From: Nocardioides sp. GY 10113
GTDB lineage: Bacteria > Actinomycetota > Actinomycetes > Propionibacteriales > Nocardioidaceae
Assembly: GCF_004919105.1 (NCBI RefSeq)
Contig: NZ_STGK01000001.1
Span: 1 to 64,000 of the forward strand
Length of the DNA stretch: 64,000 nucleotides
Direction: 5' to 3'
Position numbers and translations under genes: made by a program. This document shows positions 49,192-57,729 of the stretch, one piece after another. The notes under the pieces are model-generated. The model did no database searches, was not told where the DNA came from, and was given only the letters and a program-made list of their open reading frames with translations. Positions within the stretch are counted from its first letter, which is position 1, and the number at the start of each line of letters is the position of its first letter.

Positions 49192-49279
49192 CGTTCTCCT
49201 CCTCCGCCGATCCCGTGTCGCCGCGGCGAACGCCCGAAAGCGGGCGTCGTCGTGGCGGGACAAGCCTAGGCTCCCGAAC

Positions 49280-49783
49280 ATGACGCAACCACCGCACCCG
49301 CCGCAGGGCGGGCCCGACGACCAGCCGTACGGCGCGCCCGCCGAGGGGTACGGCGCTCCCGGCTACGGAGCCCCGCAGGGGTACCAGTCCTTCCCGGGCT
49401 ACGGCGCGCCCGCCGCGCCCGCCGGCCCGTTCTACCTCTCCGTCGTGGGCCAGGAGTACGGGCCGTACGACTACGCCGCGCTGGGCCAGATGGCGCGGGC
49501 CGGACAGCTCAAGCCCGACGCGCCGGTACGGGCCGCGGACAGCCAGCAGTACTTCGCCGCGCGCGACGTCCCGGGCCTCTTCTCCGACAAGGAGTGGCTG
49601 ACGACCGCGCTGCTCTCCTGGTTCCTGGGCCAGTTCGGCGTCGACCGGTTCTACCTCGGCTACACGGGGCTCGGCGTCGCGAAGCTGCTGACACTCGGCG
49701 GCTGCGGCATCTGGGCGCTGGTCGACGCGATCCTGGTGCTGATGCGCAAGATCCCCGACGCCGAGGGCAGGCCGTTGCGGTGA
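49280..49783 (+). CDS. TM2-domain protein with GYF-like domain
   Basis: A 167-residue protein. The N-terminus has tyrosine-rich GYGAPxGY repeats (about 17-45). A GYF_2/DUF4339-like domain follows ([20 protein letters not shown], about 50-100). The TM2 domain closes it with two helices ([22 protein letters not shown], about 110-160). Function unknown; similar proteins are common in actinobacteria. Its stop overlaps the next start (GTGA). Confidence 0.9.
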   Translation: MTQPPHPPQGGPDDQPYGAPAEGYGAPGYGAPQGYQSFPGYGAPAAPAGPFYLSVVGQEYGPYDYAALGQMARAGQLKPDAPVRAADSQQYFAARDVPGLFSDKEWLTTALLSWFLGQFGVDRFYLGYTGLGVAKLLTLGGCGIWALVDAILVLMRKIPDAEGRPLR

Positions 49784-50184
49784 CCCCCCGGACCCCGCCG
49801 TCGAGCCTGTCGAGCGCCGAGGTGCTCGCCGGCGGCGGGGTCCTCGCCCTCGCGGTGGCCTGCCTGCTCTCGCCCCGGACCATCGAGGACGGCCCGGTGC
49901 TGTGCCCGTTCCGGCAGCTGACCGGGCTGCCGTGTCCCGGCTGCGGGCTGACCCGGTCCTGGGTCTACCTGGTGCACGGCTGGTGGCGGGAGTCCCTCGC
50001 CGCCCACCCCTTCGGCCCGGTCGCGGCCGGGATCGTGGTGCTGGTCGCGGTCCTGCTGGCCCTCTCCCGAGTACGCCGCAGCACGCCGCCGTCGTTGGAC
50101 CGCTGGGCCAGGCATCCGCTGGCCTGGGGCTTCGCCGCCGCCTGGCTCGGCTTCGCCGTGGTCCGAATGGCCGTCGAGGCCTGA
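49780..50184 (+). CDS. DUF2752 membrane protein
   Basis: A 134-residue protein of about three helices with the DUF2752 signature CPFRQLTGLPCPGCGLTRS (near 45-63), whose cysteines could bind a metal or form disulfides. The GTG at 49780 overlaps the TM2 gene stop by four bases; TM2 and DUF2752 genes are often paired, so a common membrane role is likely. Function unknown. Confidence 0.9.
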   Translation: MTPRTPPSSLSSAEVLAGGGVLALAVACLLSPRTIEDGPVLCPFRQLTGLPCPGCGLTRSWVYLVHGWWRESLAAHPFGPVAAGIVVLVAVLLALSRVRRSTPPSLDRWARHPLAWGFAAAWLGFAVVRMAVEA

Positions 50185-50209
50185 GCCGGTCCCACCCCGG
50201 CGGAGCGCA

Positions 50210-50253
50210 CCGCGCCCGCCCCACCCTGGCGTGGGTGGAGCGGGCGGGCGCGG
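50210..50253 (+). terminator. Terminator after DUF2752 gene
   Basis: Stem CCGCGCCCGCC/GGCGGGCGCGG continued by CCACCC/GGGTGG with a four-base bulge, 25 bases after the stop. Confidence 0.65.
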
Positions 50254-50642
50254 CCGGCTGGGCCCGAGGGACGGGCGGACTGCGTGCACTGGCGGTGACC
50301 AGTCGGTACGTCGACATCGCCGCCTGGCACCCAGGAGGCCCACCCCCTCTCGGCAGGCGTCAGCTCTCCGAGGCCGCGCAGACGTCAGGAACCCGCTGCC
50401 GGAGCGCGGCGCGATGGGCCCGGAGCGCGACTATCCGCCCCGGGCAGTGCGAGGGCGGCAACCGCGGGGAAGGCGAGCAAGCGCCCCGGAGGGAGCGAGG
50501 AACGAGCGACCGGAGGGCGCGAGCGAGCTTCTCCGCGGGCCGCCCGCGTAGGCCGCCAGACCACCGCGACCACAGGAGACGTCGACTGCGAGCGCGGCAG
50601 CGCGGCGCGAGCGGAGCGAGCGACGCGCTCGCGCCATCAGAG
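50254..50642. other. Gene-free region before gnd
   Basis: 389 bp between convergent genes. It holds the dispersed repeat copy at 50494-50536 and a nine-base hairpin (GCGCGAGCG ... CGCTCGCGC, 50605-50634) that may end the gnd transcript. It is rich in GAGCGAGC-type low-complexity sequence. No credible coding frame. Confidence 0.6.
50494..50536 (+). repeat. Dispersed 33-43 bp repeat, copy 2
   Basis: 33 bases (50504-50536) are an exact reverse complement of 18-50, and the similarity extends ten more bases with two mismatches. Both copies lie just past the 3' end of a gene. Confidence 0.75.
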
Positions 50643-51518
50643 CTAGTGCGTGGCGTGGCCGCCGAAGCCGTTGCGCATCGCGGCGATGGCCTTCATCGCG
50701 GGGCTGTCGTCCTGGCGGGAGACGAACCGGGCGAAGAGGCTCGCGGAGATCGCCGGCATCGGCACGGCGTGGTCGATCGCGGCCTGGACGGTCCACCGCC
50801 CCTCGCCGGAGTCGTCGGCGTAGCCCCGGATGGCATCCAGGTGCTCGTCGGCGCGGATCTGGTCCACCAGCAGGTCGAGCAGCCAGGACCGGACCACAGT
50901 GCCGGTGCGCCAGGAGGCGAAGATCTCGGGAACGTTGTCGACGATCTCGGCCTTCTCGAGCAGCTCCCAGCCCTCGGCGTAGGACTGCATCATCGCGTAC
51001 TCGATGCCGTTGTGAACCATCTTCGCGAAGTGGCCGGCGCCCGGCGTGGCGCCGCAGTGCACGAGCCCGTCGCTGGTCCCGGCCGGCTTGAGCGCCTCGA
51101 ACGCCGGCATCACCTTGGCCGCGTCCTCCGCCGACCCGCCGTACATCAGCGCGTACCCGTTCTCCAGGCCCCAGACGCCGCCGGAGACACCGCAGTCGAC
51201 GAACCCGATGCCCTTCTCGGCCAGGGAGGCGGCGTGTGCGATGTCGTCGGTGTACTTGGAGTTGCCGCCGTCGACCACCAGGTCACCCTCGCCGAGCAGC
51301 TCCTTGAGCTCGGAGATCGTCGCATCGGTCGGGGCGCCGGCTGGCACCATCACCCAGACCACCGCGGGCCGGGGCAGCGCCGCGACCATCGCCGCGAGGC
51401 TGTCCACGTCGGCGAGGTCCGGATTGCGGTCGTACCCGACCACCGTGTGGCCGGCGTTGCGCAGTCGGGTGCGCATGTTGCCGCCCATCTTGCCGAGGCC
51501 GACGAGTCCGATGTCCAT
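50643..51518 (-). CDS. gnd: 6-phosphogluconate dehydrogenase, short type
   Basis: A 291-residue decarboxylating dehydrogenase of the short (GndA-like) class, converting 6-phosphogluconate to ribulose-5-phosphate with NAD(P)H formation. The Rossmann motif GLVGLGKMGGNM is at residue 4. The family signature VDGGNSKYTDD (near 83) and catalytic Lys in GHFAKMVHNGIEY (near 165) are present. Its position between dnaN and recF is usual in actinobacteria. Confidence 0.95.
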   Translation of the reverse strand: MDIGLVGLGKMGGNMRTRLRNAGHTVVGYDRNPDLADVDSLAAMVAALPRPAVVWVMVPAGAPTDATISELKELLGEGDLVVDGGNSKYTDDIAHAASLAEKGIGFVDCGVSGGVWGLENGYALMYGGSAEDAAKVMPAFEALKPAGTSDGLVHCGATPGAGHFAKMVHNGIEYAMMQSYAEGWELLEKAEIVDNVPEIFASWRTGTVVRSWLLDLLVDQIRADEHLDAIRGYADDSGEGRWTVQAAIDHAVPMPAISASLFARFVSRQDDSPAMKAIAAMRNGFGGHATH

Positions 51519-51589
51519 GGTCGCTCCCTGGGTGGTGTGTGCGGGCTACCCGTGCGTGACGCTACGACGGCACGCGCCGTGATGCGAGG

Positions 51590-52729
51590 TCAGCTGAGCA
51601 GTCGGCGCGGCATGAGCAGGTACCGGAACAGTCCGGACTGCTCCGCGTCGTCGCCGGCACCGCTGATCACCACGGGCTTCGATGCCTGCGTGAAGGCCAG
51701 CTCGACGACGGGCTCGTCGATCGCGCCGAGGCCGTCGAGCAGGAACTGCGGGTTGAACCCGGTGACCAGGTCCTCACCCTCGATGGTGGCCGGCACCGAC
51801 TCGGACGCCTGCGCCTCGTCGCCCGAGCCGGCGTCCAGGGTCAGGACGCCGTCGGAGAAGGCGAGCTGGACCGCGGTGTTGCGCTCCGCCACGAGGGCGA
51901 CGCGCTTGACGGACTCGATCAGCGCCGCCTTGTCGATCGTGGCCAGCGTGAGCTTCTCGTTCGGGAAGAGGCTGCGGACCTTGGGGAACTCGCCGTCGAG
52001 GAGGCGGGTCGTGGTGCGGCGCACGCCACCCGGACCGGTGCCCTCGAAGCCGATCAGGCCGTCACCGGCGCCGGTGGCCGAGAGCGCGATGGTGATCTCC
52101 TCGCCCTGGGTCAGCGACTTCGCCGTGTCGGCGAGGACCTTCGCGGGGACCAGCGCCGCGAGGGAGGCGTCCGGAGTGCCGGGGGTCCAGCTCAGCTCGC
52201 GCTGGGCGAGACGGAACCGGTCGGTGGCCAGCAGCGCGATCGCGTCGCCCTCGATCTCGATCCGGACGCCGGTGAGCACCGGGAGCATGTCGTCGCGGCC
52301 GGCGGCGGTCACGGCCTGGGCCACGGCGTGGGCGAAGTCGGCGCTCTTGACGACGCCGGAGGCAGCCGGCATCTCGGGGATCGTCGGATAGTCGTCGACC
52401 GGCATCGTCTGCAGCGAGAAGCGCGAGGAGCCGCAGATCACCGAGACCCGGGCGCCGTCGAGGACGACGTCGACGGGCTTGTTCGGCAGCGCACGGCAGA
52501 TGTCGGCGAGCAGGCGGCCGCTGACCAGGGCGGTGCCCTCGTCGTTGACCTCGGCAGCCAGGGTCGCACGCGCGGAGGTCTCGTAGTCGAACGTCGACAG
52601 GACCAGGCCTTCGTCACCGGCCGAGATCAGCAGGCCCGCGAGGACGGGGGCGCTCGGACGGATCGGGAGGCTGCGAGCAGCCCAGGCGACGGCGTCGGCG
52701 AAGACGTCGCGGTCGACTCTGAACTTCAC
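51590..52729 (-). CDS. dnaN: DNA polymerase III beta sliding clamp
   Basis: A 379-residue ring clamp subunit. The N-terminus VKFRVDRDVFADAVAWAARS and the C-terminal LLMPRRLLS are typical; the body has three repeated clamp folds. The GTG at 52729 follows GAGAGG by nine bases. The reading frame stays open upstream to 53134 but that stretch belongs to the origin region and has origin-like, not coding, composition. Confidence 0.97.
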   Translation of the reverse strand: MKFRVDRDVFADAVAWAARSLPIRPSAPVLAGLLISAGDEGLVLSTFDYETSARATLAAEVNDEGTALVSGRLLADICRALPNKPVDVVLDGARVSVICGSSRFSLQTMPVDDYPTIPEMPAASGVVKSADFAHAVAQAVTAAGRDDMLPVLTGVRIEIEGDAIALLATDRFRLAQRELSWTPGTPDASLAALVPAKVLADTAKSLTQGEEITIALSATGAGDGLIGFEGTGPGGVRRTTTRLLDGEFPKVRSLFPNEKLTLATIDKAALIESVKRVALVAERNTAVQLAFSDGVLTLDAGSGDEAQASESVPATIEGEDLVTGFNPQFLLDGLGAIDEPVVELAFTQASKPVVISGAGDDAEQSGLFRYLLMPRRLLS

Positions 52730-53212
52730 TTCTGCGTACCTCTCAAGGGGACGGCAGCGGACGACATGGCTGTCGGCGCCGGCATGTTCGTGTGATGCGC
52801 ACGGGCCTGTTCGGTCCAGGCGTGCTGTGTGCATCCTGCCACGCGTGTCATCGGTTGGTGCGCCGTGGGCGTGAGCGGTCGGCCCCGAGTGGTCCCCGAA
52901 TGACAGGTTTTTGTAGTTCATCCCCAGGTAGGGGCCCGGGAGAAGTTCACGAGGAGGATGGATCGTAGGAATTCTCGGAGGAGTAATAGCACCGGTGGAA
53001 ACTGTGGAGAAGTCGTCTCTTCCCAGGTCAGGCCGGATGTGACCGGTGGATAACAGGTGTGGACGAAATCGGGGCGAACTACAAGTTCGTGTGGAGCGGC
53101 GCCGTCCTGGGGAGGACGTCGTCGGCGGCTCCACCGAATCCTCCCCGTGTAGTTCGTACGGTTTTCACCGGTTTTTCCACAGGTGGGGATTTCGATCGGC
53201 CGGGGGCCTCGC
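52730..53212. other. oriC: Probable chromosomal origin oriC
   Basis: The 483-bp dnaN-dnaA gap, the usual origin site in actinobacteria. DnaA-box-like 9-mers, each one base off TTGTCCACA or TTATCCACA: TGTGGAGAA (53003), GGTGGATAA (53045), TGTGGACGA (53058) and TTTTCCACA (53173); a weaker TGTGGAGCG is near 53090. The stretch 52900-53000 is the most AT-rich for several kb (GGTTTTTGTAGTTCATCC, GGAATTCTCGG), a plausible unwinding element. Genes run away from it on both sides. Confidence 0.72.
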
Positions 53213-54793
53213 TCAGCCCTGTCGGGCCTGCATCTTGACCCGGTTGGTCAGCTCGCTCACCTGGTTGAAGACCGCACGGCGCTCGCCGAGGAGCTGGTTG
53301 ATCTTCCGCTCGGCGTACATGACGGTGGTGTGGTCGCGGTTGCCGAACTGCGCACCGATCTTGGGCAGGGAGAGACCGGTGAGCTCGCGGCACAGGTACA
53401 TCGCGATCTGACGGGCCATCACCAGGTGGCGTCCGCGGCTGGGGCCGGTCAGCTCCTCGATGGAGAGCCCGAAGTACGCCGCGGTCTGGGCGATGATCAG
53501 CGGCGCCGTGATCTCCGGCTCCCCACCCTCGGGGATCAGGTCCTTCAGCACGATCTCGGCCAGGGTCATGTCGACCTCCTGGCGGTTCAGGTTGGCGAAG
53601 GCGGTGACGCGGATCAGCGCGCCCTCGAGCTCGCGGATGTTGGTCTGGATCTTGCTCGCGATGAACTCGAGCACGTCCGAGGGCGCGGTGAGCCGGTCCA
53701 TCGCCGCCTTCTTGCGGAGGATCGCGATGCGGGTCTCGAGGTCGGGCGGCTGCACGTCGGTGATCAGGCCCCACTCGAACCGGTTGCGGAGCCGGTCCTC
53801 CAGCGCCTCGAGCCGCTTGGGCGGGCGGTCGGAGGTGAGCACGATCTGCTTGTTCGCGTTGTGCAGCGTGTTGAACGTGTGGAAGAACTCCTCCTGGGTC
53901 TGGGTCTTGCCCTCCAGGAACTGGATGTCGTCGATCAGCAGCACGTCGATGTCGCGGTACTTGCGCTTGAACCGGTCCTGCCGGTCGTCGCGGATCGCGT
54001 TGATGAACTCATTGGTGAACTCCTCGCTGGAGACGTAGCGCACCTTGCTCCCGGCGTAGATCGTGCGCACGTAGTGGCCGATCGCATGCAGCAGGTGCGT
54101 CTTGCCCAGCCCGGACTCGCCGTAGACCAGCAGCGGGTTGTAGGAGCGGCCCGGTGCCTCGGAGACCGCGACCGCGGCCGCGTGCGGGAACCGGTTCGAG
54201 GAGCCGATGACGAAGGTCTCGAACGTGTACTTGGGGTTGAGCCGCGACTCGCCGGTGACGGTGGCGGCGGGTGCCGCGGTGGGCATCGCGACGGCGGGGG
54301 GCGGCGGCTCGGTCGGGTCGTAGCCGATCGCCGGCATCTCCGAGATCGGGGACATGGACGGCATCGACATGTCGCCACGGCGACTTGTCGACAAATCGTC
54401 GTACGCCGGAGGGGTGGGGTCGACGGGCGGCGCCAGCGGCTCGCTGGCGGCGGTCTCCGGGGCGGCGCCGAAACCGTCGGCCGCCGGCCCGGGGTCGAGC
54501 TGGAGGCTCGGGTCGACGGTCACCGCGATCTGGACCTCGTGGCCGAACCGGTCGCTGAGGGAGTCCTCGAGCTGGCCGCGCAGCCGGTCCTCCAGGCGCC
54601 TGCGGGTGAAGTCGTCGGGGACCGCCACGATCGCGGTGGTCCCGTGCAGGGTGACCGGCTTGCTGAGCTGGAGCCAGGCTCGCTGGTTGGCCTGGAGGTC
54701 GTTGACGAGTAGCCGCCACTCGACGGCGAGGCGCTCGTCCGGGGTTGCCGTGCGCTGGTCCTCGCCCTCGTGCCCCTCGGGTGTCCCGGTCAC
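53213..54793 (-). CDS. dnaA: Chromosomal replication initiator DnaA
   Basis: A 526-residue initiator ATPase. Domain I covers about 1-85, a Pro/Ala-rich domain II linker about 90-195, and the AAA+ domain III has [15 protein letters not shown] (Walker A, near 236) and VLLIDDIQF (Walker B). Domain IV holds the DnaA signature ([20 protein letters not shown] ... GNRDHTTV). The GTG at 54793 follows GGGAGG by five bases. A longer frame to 54919 covers the DnaA-box promoter region and is rejected. Confidence 0.97.
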   Translation of the reverse strand: MTGTPEGHEGEDQRTATPDERLAVEWRLLVNDLQANQRAWLQLSKPVTLHGTTAIVAVPDDFTRRRLEDRLRGQLEDSLSDRFGHEVQIAVTVDPSLQLDPGPAADGFGAAPETAASEPLAPPVDPTPPAYDDLSTSRRGDMSMPSMSPISEMPAIGYDPTEPPPPAVAMPTAAPAATVTGESRLNPKYTFETFVIGSSNRFPHAAAVAVSEAPGRSYNPLLVYGESGLGKTHLLHAIGHYVRTIYAGSKVRYVSSEEFTNEFINAIRDDRQDRFKRKYRDIDVLLIDDIQFLEGKTQTQEEFFHTFNTLHNANKQIVLTSDRPPKRLEALEDRLRNRFEWGLITDVQPPDLETRIAILRKKAAMDRLTAPSDVLEFIASKIQTNIRELEGALIRVTAFANLNRQEVDMTLAEIVLKDLIPEGGEPEITAPLIIAQTAAYFGLSIEELTGPSRGRHLVMARQIAMYLCRELTGLSLPKIGAQFGNRDHTTVMYAERKINQLLGERRAVFNQVSELTNRVKMQARQG

Positions 54794-55322
54794 GTTGCCT
54801 CCCGCTCGATGATGGATGCGTGATGTCGGTCGATCGCGGAGGCGATGGTGCTTCCACAACTTTGTCCACAGGCTGTGAACGGTGGTCCACTCTCGCCCAC
54901 GGACCACTACCGAGACCAATCGGCGGCGCCAGTAGTATCAGGTTTGTGCAGGTCAGGATGTTTTTTTGAGTCTTGTTGCTCGTTGCCTGCACGGCGCCTG
55001 CACGGTCGTGGCGTCCTCATCGGCGGGGAACCCCGGATGATCGAAAGTAGCCCGATCTCCACTGCCGGACAACCCGCTATCCACAGGTTTCGGGACAATG
55101 TCCCGAAACGTGGGGATCCAGAGGGCGTCGCGGGTTTGACCCTGTCTCCGCGCTCCGCGTACCGTAGATCGGTCGTCTGGTGTCGACCGGTGCCGCATGT
55201 CCACGACCACCGCAGGGTTTCGAGGCCCTCGGAGCGTGGCTGCGCGGTGCCGGCCGACCAGCGGGCGCGGCGCTGTCGCGTGCCGGACGACCCTTCCCGA
55301 TACACCTTTGAGAGGTTCAGAC
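54794..55322. promoter_or_regulatory. dnaA-rpmH divergent control region
   Basis: 529 bp without a gene. It carries a perfect DnaA box TTGTCCACA (54862-54870), likely for dnaA autoregulation, and CTATCCACA (55077-55085), one mismatch from consensus. A 10-bp inverted repeat follows (GTTTCGGGAC, AAT, GTCCCGAAAC; 55087-55109). A T-run (TTTTTTT near 54960) lies in the middle. For dnaA a -10 GATACT (minus strand, near 54940) is possible. It may supply extra origin function. Confidence 0.6.
55136..55165 (+). promoter_or_regulatory. rpmH promoter
   Basis: TTGACC (55136-55141) and TACCGT (55160-55165) spaced by 18 bp, close to the housekeeping consensus, giving a leader of about 150 nt. The inverted repeat at 55087-55109 ends 26 bp upstream and could be an operator. 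Confidence 0.5.
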
Positions 55323-55460
55323 GTGAGCAAGCGGACGTACCAGCCGAACAACCGTCGTCGTCAGAAGACGCACGGCTTCCGACTGCGCATGCGCACCCGC
55401 GCAGGCCGTGCCATTCTGGCGAACCGTCGCCGGAAGGGCCGCAGCAGCCTCGCCGTCTGA
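55323..55460 (+). CDS. rpmH: 50S ribosomal protein L34
   Basis: A 45-residue basic protein, [20 protein letters not shown] to the C-terminal SSLAV, fully typical of L34. GTG start after GAGAGG. First gene of the rpmH-rnpA-yidD-yidC-jag cluster. Confidence 0.98.
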   Translation: MSKRTYQPNNRRRQKTHGFRLRMRTRAGRAILANRRRKGRSSLAV

Positions 55461-55499
55461 TCCAGACGTGCGCTGGCCGCGGCTGACCCGGGGCTGATC

Positions 55500-55862
55500 G
55501 TGCTGCCCACCGCATCGCGGTTGCGCGACTCGGACAGCTTCCGGGTAGCCAGCCGTGAGGGCCGCCGCTCGGGTTCGCGCACCCTCGTCACCCACCTCCT
55601 CGTCGCGAGCGACGGGGAGGCTTCGGTGCTATCGGGGGGTACGTCGGTGCCGCGCGTCGGATTCGTGGTGAGCAAGGCGGTCGGAGGCGCCGTGGTTCGC
55701 ACGCGGGTGAAGCGCAGGCTGCGGCACGCCGTGGCCGCGCAGCTCGCTGCGCTGCCGCCGGCGAGCGTGCTGGTGGTCCGAGCGACCCCGGCCGCCGCAT
55801 CCGCGTCGTTCGCGGAGCTGGATCGCGATCTCCGGCACTGCTTGGCCCGGGTCTGCTCGTGA
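55500..55862 (+). CDS. rnpA: Ribonuclease P protein component
   Basis: A 120-residue basic protein that assists the RNase P RNA in tRNA 5' maturation. The family signature is seen in [23 protein letters not shown] (substitute view: [19 protein letters not shown] near 55-75). GTG start; the stop overlaps the yidD start (GTGA). Confidence 0.95.
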   Translation: MLPTASRLRDSDSFRVASREGRRSGSRTLVTHLLVASDGEASVLSGGTSVPRVGFVVSKAVGGAVVRTRVKRRLRHAVAAQLAALPPASVLVVRATPAAASASFAELDRDLRHCLARVCS

Positions 55863-56146
55863 AGTGGGTGCTGATCGGGCTGCTGCGGGCCTACCAGACC
55901 GTGATCAGCCCCCTCTACGGCCAGGTCTGCCGTTTCTACCCGTCGTGCTCGCACTACGCCGTCGAGGCGATCCGGGTGCACGGCTCGATCAAAGGCTCCT
56001 GGCTCGCGGCGCGTCGGTTGGCCCGCTGCCACCCCTGGAATCCGGGGGGCGTCGATCACGTGCCCCCGAAGCGTGAGCACCACCCCCACGTTGCAACGCC
56101 CGAGTCGGTGGACGCCGACCGGGCCCGACCCTCTCAAGGAGCCTGA
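55859..56146 (+). CDS. yidD: Membrane insertion efficiency factor YidD
   Basis: A 95-residue small membrane-associated protein with the hallmark Cys residues ([18 protein letters not shown] near 22-39) and the [13 protein letters not shown] block. It assists YidC-dependent insertion. GTG start overlapping rnpA; yidC starts two bases after its stop. Confidence 0.95.
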   Translation: MKWVLIGLLRAYQTVISPLYGQVCRFYPSCSHYAVEAIRVHGSIKGSWLAARRLARCHPWNPGGVDHVPPKREHHPHVATPESVDADRARPSQGA

Positions 56147-56148
56147 TA

Positions 56149-57150
56149 GTGGGCATCATCGGCGACATCGGCAACCTGATCATGGAGCCGCTGTACTACG
56201 CCATCTCGGCGGTCCTGCTCGCGTGGCACTGGCTGTTCAGCCTGGTCATGCCCGCGGACGGCGGCATGAGCTGGGCGCTCGCGATCATCGGCCTGACGGT
56301 GACCATCCGCGCTGCACTGATCCCGCTCTTCGTACGGCAGATCAAGTCCAGCCGCAACATGCAGCTGCTGCAGCCCAAGGTGCGCGAGCTGCAGAAGAAG
56401 TACGGCCACGACCGGCAGCGCCTGGCCGAGGAGACGATGAAGCTCTACAAGGAGGCGGGCACCAACCCGTTCGCCTCCTGCCTGCCGCTGCTGCTGCAGA
56501 TGCCGGTCTTCTTCGCACTCTTCCGGATCCTGGACGGCGCGTCGGACGGTACGGCGCACGGCTTCCTGACCGTTGACAAGGCGCTGGAGTTCGGCAGCGC
56601 CGAGATCTTCGGCAAGATCCCGCTCGCGGACTCCTTCTGGGGTGCCCGCACCTGGGGCGACGACCCCAACGTGCTGGTGATGGTGGTCGCGTTCATCCTC
56701 TTCGTGATCATGATCGTGACGACGTTCACGACCCAGAAGCAGCTGATGTCGAAGAACATGCCGGCTGACGCGATGACCGGCCCGTACGCGCAGCAGCAGA
56801 AGATGCTGCTCTACGTCCTGCCGTTCATCTTCGCGATCACCGGTGTGGCGTTCCCGATCGGCGTCGTCCTCTACTGGACCACCTCGAACATCTGGACCAT
56901 GGGCCAGCAGTTCTACGTGATCCGCAACAACCCCGCCCCCGGTACGCCGGCCTTCGACGCGAAGGCTCAGCGGGACCGTGAGAAGGCGGCGAAGCACGGC
57001 ACGACCATCGTCGAGGCGGAGCAGCCGACGGTCGTCGAGGAAGAGAAGCGTCCCGCCCAGCGCACGCAGCCCAAGCGGCAGTCGCGCTCGCAGCGGAAGA
57101 ACTCCGGCGGCGGAGGCCGCCCGAACCAGAACAAGGGAGCTGGCAATTGA
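56149..57150 (+). CDS. yidC: Membrane protein insertase YidC
   Basis: A 333-residue Oxa1/YidC insertase of the Gram-positive-like short type, with the hydrophilic-groove Arg in VTIRAALIPLFVRQ (near 55). Five or six membrane segments are seen (MPVFFALFRIL, VLVMVVAFILFVIMIV, MLLYVLPFIFAITGVAFPIG). A basic C-terminal tail (KRQSRSQRKNSGGGG) probably contacts the ribosome. The stop overlaps the jag start. Confidence 0.97.
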   Translation: MGIIGDIGNLIMEPLYYAISAVLLAWHWLFSLVMPADGGMSWALAIIGLTVTIRAALIPLFVRQIKSSRNMQLLQPKVRELQKKYGHDRQRLAEETMKLYKEAGTNPFASCLPLLLQMPVFFALFRILDGASDGTAHGFLTVDKALEFGSAEIFGKIPLADSFWGARTWGDDPNVLVMVVAFILFVIMIVTTFTTQKQLMSKNMPADAMTGPYAQQQKMLLYVLPFIFAITGVAFPIGVVLYWTTSNIWTMGQQFYVIRNNPAPGTPAFDAKAQRDREKAAKHGTTIVEAEQPTVVEEEKRPAQRTQPKRQSRSQRKNSGGGGRPNQNKGAGN

Positions 57151-57713
57151 GCACTGAGACGGAACTGGACACGACGGCGACGGAGGCCGCCGCGGACACC
57201 GTGGCGTCCGACGAGACCGGCGTCTCCGGCGAGGGCTCGCCGAAGGTCGCCCGCCTCGAGCGGGAGGGCGACATCGCCGCGGACTACCTCGAGGAGCTGC
57301 TGGACATCGCGGACCTCGATGGCGACCTGGACATGGACGTCGAGGGCGACCGCGCGTCGGTCTCGATCGTGGGCGCGGACCTCAACCAGCTGGTCGGCCG
57401 TGACGGACAGGTGCTCGAGGCACTGCAGGAGCTGACCCGCCTCGCGGTCTACCGGGAGACCGGTGAGCGCTCCCGCCTGATGCTGGACATCTCCGGCTTC
57501 CGTGCGCACAAGAGGACCCGCCTGACGAAGCTCGGCGAGGAGACCGCGGCTCGGGTGCGTGAGTCCGGCGAGTCGGTCTCGCTGGACCCGATGTCGCCCT
57601 TCGAGCGGAAGATCGTCCACGACGCTGTGGCCGCGGCCGGGCTGACGTCCGAGTCGGCCGGCGTGGAGCCGCGACGGTACGTCGTGGTTCTGCCGGGTGC
57701 CGTGAGCGACTGA
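57147..57713 (+). CDS. jag: Jag/KhpB-like RNA-binding protein
   Basis: A 188-residue protein with a KH domain (about 70-125, including LNQLVGRDGQVLEALQELTR) and an R3H domain at the end (RRYVVVLP; SPFERKIVHDAV). The first 30 residues are acidic. It is the constant neighbour of yidC and binds RNA in cell-envelope control. TTG start at 57147, four-base overlap with the yidC stop, GGGAG seven bases upstream. Confidence 0.93.
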   Translation: MSTETELDTTATEAAADTVASDETGVSGEGSPKVARLEREGDIAADYLEELLDIADLDGDLDMDVEGDRASVSIVGADLNQLVGRDGQVLEALQELTRLAVYRETGERSRLMLDISGFRAHKRTRLTKLGEETAARVRESGESVSLDPMSPFERKIVHDAVAAAGLTSESAGVEPRRYVVVLPGAVSD

Positions 57714-57729
57714 CGTTTCACGTGGAACA
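57714..57729. promoter_or_regulatory. parS: parS centromere site 1
   Basis: CGTTTCACGTGGAACA differs from the parS consensus TGTTTCACGTGNAACA only at the first base. It starts directly after the jag stop codon and contains the GTG used as the rsmG start. ParB binding nucleates the partition complex near the origin. Confidence 0.88.

Noticed and set aside
50254..50642. Small coding genes in the gap before gnd
   Set aside because: Candidate frames are Arg/Ala-rich low complexity without ribosome sites and overlap the dispersed repeat.
54794..54919. N-terminal extension of DnaA
   Set aside because: The stretch contains the perfect DnaA box and lies upstream of a GTG with a good ribosome site.
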